DNA of 64,000 bases. It comes from Agriotes lineatus. Lineage: Eukaryota > Arthropoda > Insecta > Coleoptera > Elateridae. The stretch's first letter is position 1, and each line of letters starts with the position of its first letter. The notes under the pieces were generated by a model. The model had not been told where the DNA came from and ran no database searches. It saw only the letters and a program-made list of their open reading frames with translations. The translations under genes were made by a program, and so were the position numbers. The stretch spans positions 81,262 to 145,261 of the forward strand of contig CALNHX010003631.1 in NCBI GenBank assembly GCA_940337035.1. Reading direction: 5' to 3'. This document shows positions 58,685 to 64,000 of the stretch, one piece after another.

Positions 58685-59289
58685 CAGAGCTGGGCAGGAA
58701 TTAACTACTTTGTAATTTAATTAAACTAATAAATGTCCAAAACGTTTCATGTTAAGCAAATGACACTAATGACAGTAGGCTATTCCTGGAGCAATATAAG
58801 TATAATTTATGATTTCATGTGACTACTGTGATACCAGAGCACGAACAAAGAGATATTTGGTGCAGGCGCGTATGTTTGTAGATGAGATGTGCATGTGTTG
58901 TGTCTTGTGTAATGTAGGCCGATGTAGGCTGTGCATGGTGTAGCATTGTAGCGTGCTAATAATTATTGCGTAAGAAGCGAAAAATATGTATGCGGCAAGT
59001 GCAGAGTTAATTTTTTCCATAACAACTGACAATAAATAGCTTCATTATACAATATTAGTTCATAATTATTATTTATCAATTTCAATTTCCTTGTTTAAAA
59101 TGATGTTTTAGTACATGCCTATCTAAATACCACATGCATATATACGACAATTTGTAGTGAAAGTAATTGAAAAAATAATTAAATTTATGTTGTGCAATTT
59201 ACAATTACCAAGTAATTGATAATTGAATTACTATTTCATTTGAGTAATTGGTAATTAAATACTTTTTACAAGTAATTTGCCGAGCTCTG
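58685..59289. mobile_element. hAT-like non-autonomous element
   Basis: Left end CAGAGCTGGGCAGGAATTAAC, right end on the other strand CAGAGCTCGGCAAATTAC. Ends of the form CAGAGxTxGGCAA are typical of hAT elements. Subterminal AATTAC/GTAATT repeats (59195-59275) are also usual. The expected 8-base duplication is not seen (AATGAAGT left, CTTTTTGT right), so one end may be displaced or the site eroded. No transposase; the frame at 58823-59032 (minus) has no motif. Confidence 0.5.
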
Positions 59290-59960
59290 CTTTTTGTGCC
59301 GATCGGCCTAGCCGAATTTGACGTTTCCATTGCCGCAGCTTTACCGATTGTAGCTATATAGCAACTAGCACTCATATTGTAGTTTCCTATAGCCAGTTTG
59401 TTGATCCTACCCATGCCAGGACTGTGTGATCATCAATTAATTACCACCAAAAGGTGAGACAGTACTAAATCTCTATTCACTTCACAAATCAACATTTATT
59501 TTGGGGTAGGTGATTTACCGTTTAATATTAATCGCACAAAGCAATGAAACAAATGAAGTAATAATTTGTTAAACAAATGACTTATATTCAAATCTTAGAA
59601 ATCCATACGTCAAACTGAAAACCAAATAAAATTTTCAGTTTTTTCTTGAAAATCGTTTTTTATCCGAGAAAATTTTCTAAAATATTAAAATTACTTATAA
59701 TCAACACAAATCCACTTTTAACGAGCAAAATATCACAATTCAACATTAAAAAATCTTTGAACATTAAATAAATTGAAGTTTGAAAATTAAATTTTCGCGA
59801 AACTTCGATAAATAATTGTTTCCCAGAAGAATAGAAATAAATCAAAATCTTTCAAAAATATTACAAAAATATATTATAATTACTGTTAACATTTGTATCT
59901 TAATCATTTATTTAACAATTGTTTTCCAGCTTTTTCACTTTATTGGAGTAGTTTTGAACG
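59290..59960. other. AT-rich, no gene
   Basis: Nothing recognised. Confidence 0.35.
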
Positions 59961-59967
59961 GAACTAT

Positions 59968-60896
59968 CACGATTGAGATTATTAGGGTGTTTGCAAATCA
60001 TAATGGCTCCGCGAATTTTTCTTATATAGAAAAATGGGGATTTGTAGATAATAAAAGTTTCATCAAAAAGGATCTCATGGGCGGTATCGCGTTGGTGTTC
60101 AGAGATACGAGTTTTTACTGAACGTCCTGTTCACCAATGTATACAGCATTACAACAGCAAGGGACTCTATAACACCTTTGGATGACATAGTGTTTAATGT
60201 CTCTTTAGGTAAAGGAAGAACCTGTGAGATTTAAGATTACGATTTTAAGATCCTTTATGATTAAACTTCTATTATCTGCAAATCCCCTTTCTTCTTTAGC
60301 AGACATATGCACGTGTACAATATGGTAAGAAGGTAACTCAAAAATCGAAACTACAAGTAGAATTGGAGAGGCTAGACAAGCAACACAAAAACTGAACTCC
60401 TTACTATGGTCCAACAATTTTAAAAAACGCACGAAAGTCAGAATATACAATAGCATCGTGCAAAGCATACTGATATATGGTTCGGAAACAGACAAAGAAT
60501 TAATGCGGTTGAAATGGACTATTTATAACGTGGATGCAGAATGTCCAAGATGGACCATATTAGAAACACTGAAATAAAGGACAGAATGGACAAGAATCAA
60601 ACAAAGATCGATGAAATAGAAAAGAGACGACTTATACGGTATGGCCATGTACAAAGAATGGGCCCCCAAAGATGTCCAAAAAGAATAATAAATTGGAACC
60701 CACCGGGAAAAAGAAAGAGATGCAGACCCCCAGACACATGGAACAAACAAGTGAAACACGACGTGATTAACAGAAACATTTACGAAGAAGATTGGACAAA
60801 CAAAAAACAGTGACGTTTGGAATGTGAGAGACGGTCGAAGCTATTATATTCACGAAGCCATTGAGATTTACAAATACTCTAATAATCTCAATCGAG
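59968..60896. repeat. Inverted repeat enclosing an RTE fragment
   Basis: CGATTGAGATTATTAGGGTG... (59970) recurs inverted at 60866-60894 (CTCTAATAATCTCAATCG), and adjoining AATGGCTCCGCGAA pairs with TTCACGAAGCCATT. A second nested pair is GGGGATTTGTAGATAATAAA (60036) and its inverted copy at 60290-60240. The arms are about 60 and 50 bases. The plus-strand frame at 59816-60121 and the minus frame at 60205-60495 both read through these arms, which explains their shared GF(V/A)DN(K/R)S peptide. Confidence 0.55.
60340..60813 (+). pseudogene. RTE-like reverse transcriptase, C-terminal part
   Basis: Seen: RIGEARQATQKLNSLLW (about 60362), KVRIYNSIVQSILIYGSE (about 60438-60485), a short deletion, then RNTEIKDRM (about 60562), LIRYGHVQRM (about 60630) and PPGKRKRCRPPDTWN (about 60700). 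Known: this series follows the polymerase domain in RTE/CR1-like elements ('IYxSIVxSILxYGxE ... RxGHVxRM ... GRRxRGRPxxxW'). The frame is broken around 60490-60560 and lacks the endonuclease and YADD box. It belongs to a different subfamily from the copies at 2230 and 52791. Confidence 0.8.
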
Positions 60897-60899
60897 ACG

Positions 60900-61670
60900 A
60901 AGGCTTTTCCCCTTCCATGTGGAAAGTACTAATTTCTAAGACCGGCCCACCGTCACTCAATTGCGACGACACTTGCCTATAAATACTACTAAAATACACT
61001 ATATCGAATTGCCAGTTCTACTAGTTTTTCTATTAAGCCACTAGGTGTTTATTTCCGCAGTAAAGCGAGTCTGAACCTATCAAAATGTATTACTAGAAAT
61101 TCTACTGAGTTGCCAACACTGATTTCCAGTGCTTTTTTATGCACTTTTCCTGTCCATACATTACACTTTTAGTAGTTTTAGTATTCTGTCTGGACAACTG
61201 TTTCTCCCAGAACAAGAATTTGAATTTGTATTGTTTCTTCATATATGTCATGAGTTTTTTTCCTTAAGCTGCCTTTGAAACATTATTAATAGTAAATTAT
61301 TTTAAGCCTGACTTATTTATAAAGCCAAATGAAAAGTGAATACATTTTAAGGCTTTTCGAATGCCATACAAAACTCTACGAGTGATTGCCATTTCTATTT
61401 TTGTTACTCTTTACAGAACCAGCTTCGAAGCTGCTTCCATTGAACTGGGCTTTATTGGTACAAAGTACGCCAAGCCAGGTATTAATAAGTCTGAAAGCAA
61501 AACAAATTGCCGAGGAATCACAGAGGACCCGTAATACAATTTCATCAAAGCTGTGCGCAATTATACCTGGAAATCTAATACAATTTTGCAAAATCTCCCA
61601 GTATCTCGGTCATTGTTTGAAGAAAATTGTGAATAAGGCCATGATATTTCAGATTTTCATAGTAAAAGTA
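60900..61670. other. No gene seen
   Basis: Overlapping frames on both strands at 61376-61673 show no domain. AT-rich otherwise. Confidence 0.3.
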
Positions 61671-61675
61671 TAATT

Positions 61676-61828
61676 AAAAATTATTTTCATCTAGTATGGC
61701 TATGGAATAGTTCTTCATTTATGAAGTTTATAATTAAATGTCAAATTTGACATTTGATTTTTAAGTGACATAGTTGAATTCACAAATTAGGAACTATTCC
61801 ATAGCCATATTAGATGAAAATAATTTCT
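61676..61828. mobile_element. Hairpin element with palindromic centre
   Basis: ATTATTTTCATCTAGTATGG...AATAGTTC pairs with GAACTATT...CCATATTAGATGAAAATAAT with one mismatch in about 35 bases. At the centre is the perfect 16-base palindrome ATGTCAAATTTGACAT (61738-61753). Its TGTCAAATT core resembles the TTTGACATAG core of the MITEs at 6792 and 37229. Confidence 0.7.
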
Positions 61829-61829
61829 G

Positions 61830-62450
61830 ATCATACTATATTTGTTTTATTTTTGTTTGGGGGATTTTAACTGCAACGTTACAAATAAAACGCGTAACTA
61901 GCTACCAAAAAATACTTCTTTAAAAAAACTTGTGCGAATCGAATTAAAAAACATATTATCCTATTTCTTTTTAAATATTAAATTCATTTGCATTAATGAA
62001 TATAAAAAATAGATTTTTCAAAAGTGCTAGTATGTTATCTATGTAAGTCTTCTTGGCTGAATAGGGCAGTCTACGGAATGAACTTGCAATACCTTTCCAT
62101 GGGCTAATTGGAGGCGGCCCTGGTGAACGACTTCAAAACAAGTGAATTTAAATAGTAACTAAACAAAATGAATGAAACGCGGTCTAAAAGCCATTCAGGC
62201 TCTATAAAACTGTTGGGTTTCACTTGCAAACAAGAGATTTGAACCGCAAAACGTTTAATTCGATGGCTACAAAGTGAAAACTAGCCGGCGTTGACCCCAA
62301 ATAAACCATCCTAATTAACCCGCTCCGTTAATGAGCGCGGAGTAGTTGGGAATTCAAACAAAACTCAGCATTTGTTGACAAGAACAGTTACCCGACACGG
62401 GGGCGAAATTTAAAAAACCATCTGGGGCACTGTTGCCGACGATGATTAAT
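61830..62450. other. No gene; possibly regulatory
   Basis: From 62200 the DNA becomes GC-mixed and non-repetitive, with TTAATTAACC-like and CCTAATTAACCC homeodomain-type sites and CCGCTCCGTTAATGAGCGCGG, a short dyad. No frame of note. Confidence 0.3.
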
Positions 62451-62459
62451 TCATGAGGT

Positions 62460-62900
62460 GACTCATAATTAAGCCGACCAGCAGCAGGTAAGAAGCGATC
62501 GTGGAGGTAAATCACGAGAATGCACTAAACATGGCAACAACGTGCTAACCTTTCATAACATCAGGCGAAGAGCCGGTCCGTGACCGAAGGCCCGCTGCAG
62601 TTCCAAACAAACCAAGTGCAGCTGCAGTTCCGAACTCACGGCAAACTTTTTCTGCGGCACTTGCACACCAAACTGCACAGCGATGGGTCCGTACGGACGA
62701 CCAGGAGTTAATCCGCGCGAATTTTCGCGTTTTCGCAACCGTGAGAGAAAATTTTGTATTCGTAGCGCACTAGCACCCGCGCCAAACGATCACAAACGCC
62801 GCACACGCACGATTGGCGGCGCCAACCAAAGGTAGGCATTGCGGTAGCGATTCCGCCCGAGCGGCGGCGAGCGCGCCCGAGTGCCTTCGTAAACTCTGTA
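62460..62900. promoter_or_regulatory. CpG-rich block, possible promoter region
   Basis: GC content and CpG density rise sharply, peaking at 62770-62880 (CCCGCGCCAAACGATC, GGCGGCGAGCGCGCCC). Frames at 62553-62738 and 62790-62984 (minus) are open but unrecognised. In insects such islands are often first exons or promoters; the direction cannot be told, and no TATA box is clear. Confidence 0.3.
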
Positions 62901-63470
62901 ATTATGCCCTCTGTACCTGCTGAGCTGGATTTTAATTAATTTCCTTAAGGGCTGGCGAAAAATAAGGTTAATCATTTCCTGCAAGAACGATTACAACTAG
63001 TATGGAGGCGTTCTTTTAAGTGACTGGCTCGCTCGCTGCACTTCGAACCAGACAAGGGCGCCAAAACATCAACGGGCGCGATGGCGTTCCGCAAACATCA
63101 AAGCAGCGACATTATTTTGTTTCGCTGGAATGTGGAGAGGAAATGGCATTCCTGGCCTACTGTTATATGGGCGTCGTCCTAACGAAATTGTGTCTTCAGG
63201 ACGACTTGTTAGGACTCTCCGTACAGGGTTGTAATGAAAAAATCTGTTACGAGGTGAGCAGCTCTTATGATTTGTATCAGTTTCTGCAGGGCGAGTGTTA
63301 ATAGCAGCCCCTCTATACAAGTTGAACTTCCTTAATTCGAAACTTCGAAATACTCCAAAATTAGATACCTTTTGAGCACCGGCACAAGTATTAGAAAACA
63401 ATTGAAGAGCTTGATGCAATAACAGGCCAGGTGCAGTTTACATAATTTTAAGAAAACTGAGAAAAGGTGT
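62901..63470. other. Unrecognised open frames on both strands
   Basis: Plus 63020-63301 (93 codons) and minus 63419-63069 (116 codons) overlap. Neither shows a domain, and their starts are not supported by ATG context. They could be part of an exon linked to the CpG-rich block, but nothing confirms this. Confidence 0.2.
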
Positions 63471-63499
63471 ACCGTTTTGAATCATACCTCCACGACATC

Positions 63500-63660
63500 A
63501 AGTGCGTTTTGGATTTAATGTCTGGTGTGGGCGCGATTGATTGGTCCTATAATTTTTAATGAAACACTAACATCCGACGTTTATCTGCATTTATTACAAA
63601 AGTTAGTTGTAGGTTTCATCAGGATGGTGGCCCAGCACATTCAAAGGTTGTAATCATTTT
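63500..63660 (+). pseudogene. DUF4817-group mariner transposase, central fragment
   Basis: Seen: RFGFNVWCG (about 63511), then in a second frame RLIGPIIFNETLTSDVYLHL (about 63533-63595) and in a third FHQDGGPAHS (about 63617-63645). Known: this is 'RFSxNVWxGIxxxxLIGPxxF...YLxFL' followed by the second catalytic block 'FQQDGAPAH' (D completes the pair). Two frameshifts in 150 bases show strong decay. It covers just the part deleted from the related copy at 13936-14822. Confidence 0.75.
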
Positions 63661-64000
63661 TTTTTACGACCGACCAGAAAATATGCGGTTTCTGGAGAAT
63701 TTTTCCGCCAAAAAGTAACGTTTTGCCGGCCAAGATCGGCAAACGAGCATCAGCTACCGGTAATAGTTATTTACATTACAAGTGTGGTAGGTCGCATTTT
63801 ACATTTCAATAAAACCGAGCGCTGTAAAATGCCTAACGCACCGAGTATTGTATTAAATTTTTTGGCCGACATATATTTTTTTTACATTTTCTATAAACTC
63901 ATGACTTCGCTTTCGAATAGCAAGCCATCAAGCAAGCAGACATCAGTATATGTTGTAGTTGACACTTTGAAACGTCAAAATTTAAAGGCGTAAATATCAA
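63661..64000. other. No gene seen
   Basis: The frame at 63784-63993 has no motif. The rest of the mariner copy does not continue recognisably. Confidence 0.3.

Noticed and set aside
59816..60495. Two similar small proteins on opposite strands (GFVDNKS / GFADNRS)
   Set aside because: The similarity is explained by the nested inverted repeat they both cross.
62553..62984. First exon of a host gene in the CpG-rich block
   Set aside because: Open frames exist, but no start context, splice donor or homologous domain could be identified; kept only as a possible promoter region.

Overview
The window looks like nuclear DNA of an arthropod, most probably an insect. It is AT-rich and I found no convincing multi-exon host gene. 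It is packed with decayed transposable elements typical of insect genomes: Tc1/mariner relatives (including the group with an N-terminal DUF4817 helix-turn-helix), RTE-like and Jockey-like non-LTR retrotransposons, tRNA- and 5S-derived SINEs, and many hairpin MITEs. A beetle is possible from the RTE and mariner types, but this is inference only. No bacterial operons, rRNA genes, CRISPR arrays or viral genomes are visible.

Layout. 0-3.6 kb: LTR-like or promoter-like DNA with a TATA box, a 60-bp tandem repeat, an RTE reverse-transcriptase tail and a mariner remnant. 6.8-8.7 kb: a TA-flanked hairpin MITE, a 5S-rRNA-derived SINE on the minus strand with an (AAAAT)n tail, and a GC-rich repeat block. 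13.9-15.4 kb: a DUF4817-type mariner pseudogene and a second mariner tail. 18-25.3 kb: small hairpins, a pogo-like element with two MITEs inside it, a dispersed repeat, a tRNA-like sequence and a double-hairpin element. 28.8-32.4 kb: a Jockey element on the minus strand split by a 1,871-bp insertion with matching 6-bp flanks. 33.8-37.5 kb: long hairpins and a second TA-flanked MITE. 40.5-42.1, 51.7-52.8 and 53.7-55.0 kb: three copies of a roughly 1.3-kb repeat in which a splice-acceptor-like site and a poly(A) signal keep nearly the same spacing; an RTE fragment with 7-bp target duplications sits between the last two copies. 46.9-48.4 kb: the best-preserved gene, a Tc1/mariner-superfamily transposase with a DD82E catalytic spacing (Sailor-like), carrying one frameshift and one stop. 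57-64 kb: more SINE, hAT-like, RTE and mariner remnants and a CpG-rich block.

These pieces do not form a pathway. They record successive insertions, several of which can be ordered by nesting. The stretches between them may be intronic or intergenic; a few GC-mixed, non-repetitive-looking blocks could be regulatory DNA. The least explained items are the 1.3-kb exon-like repeat family, the double-hairpin family and the element inside the Jockey copy.
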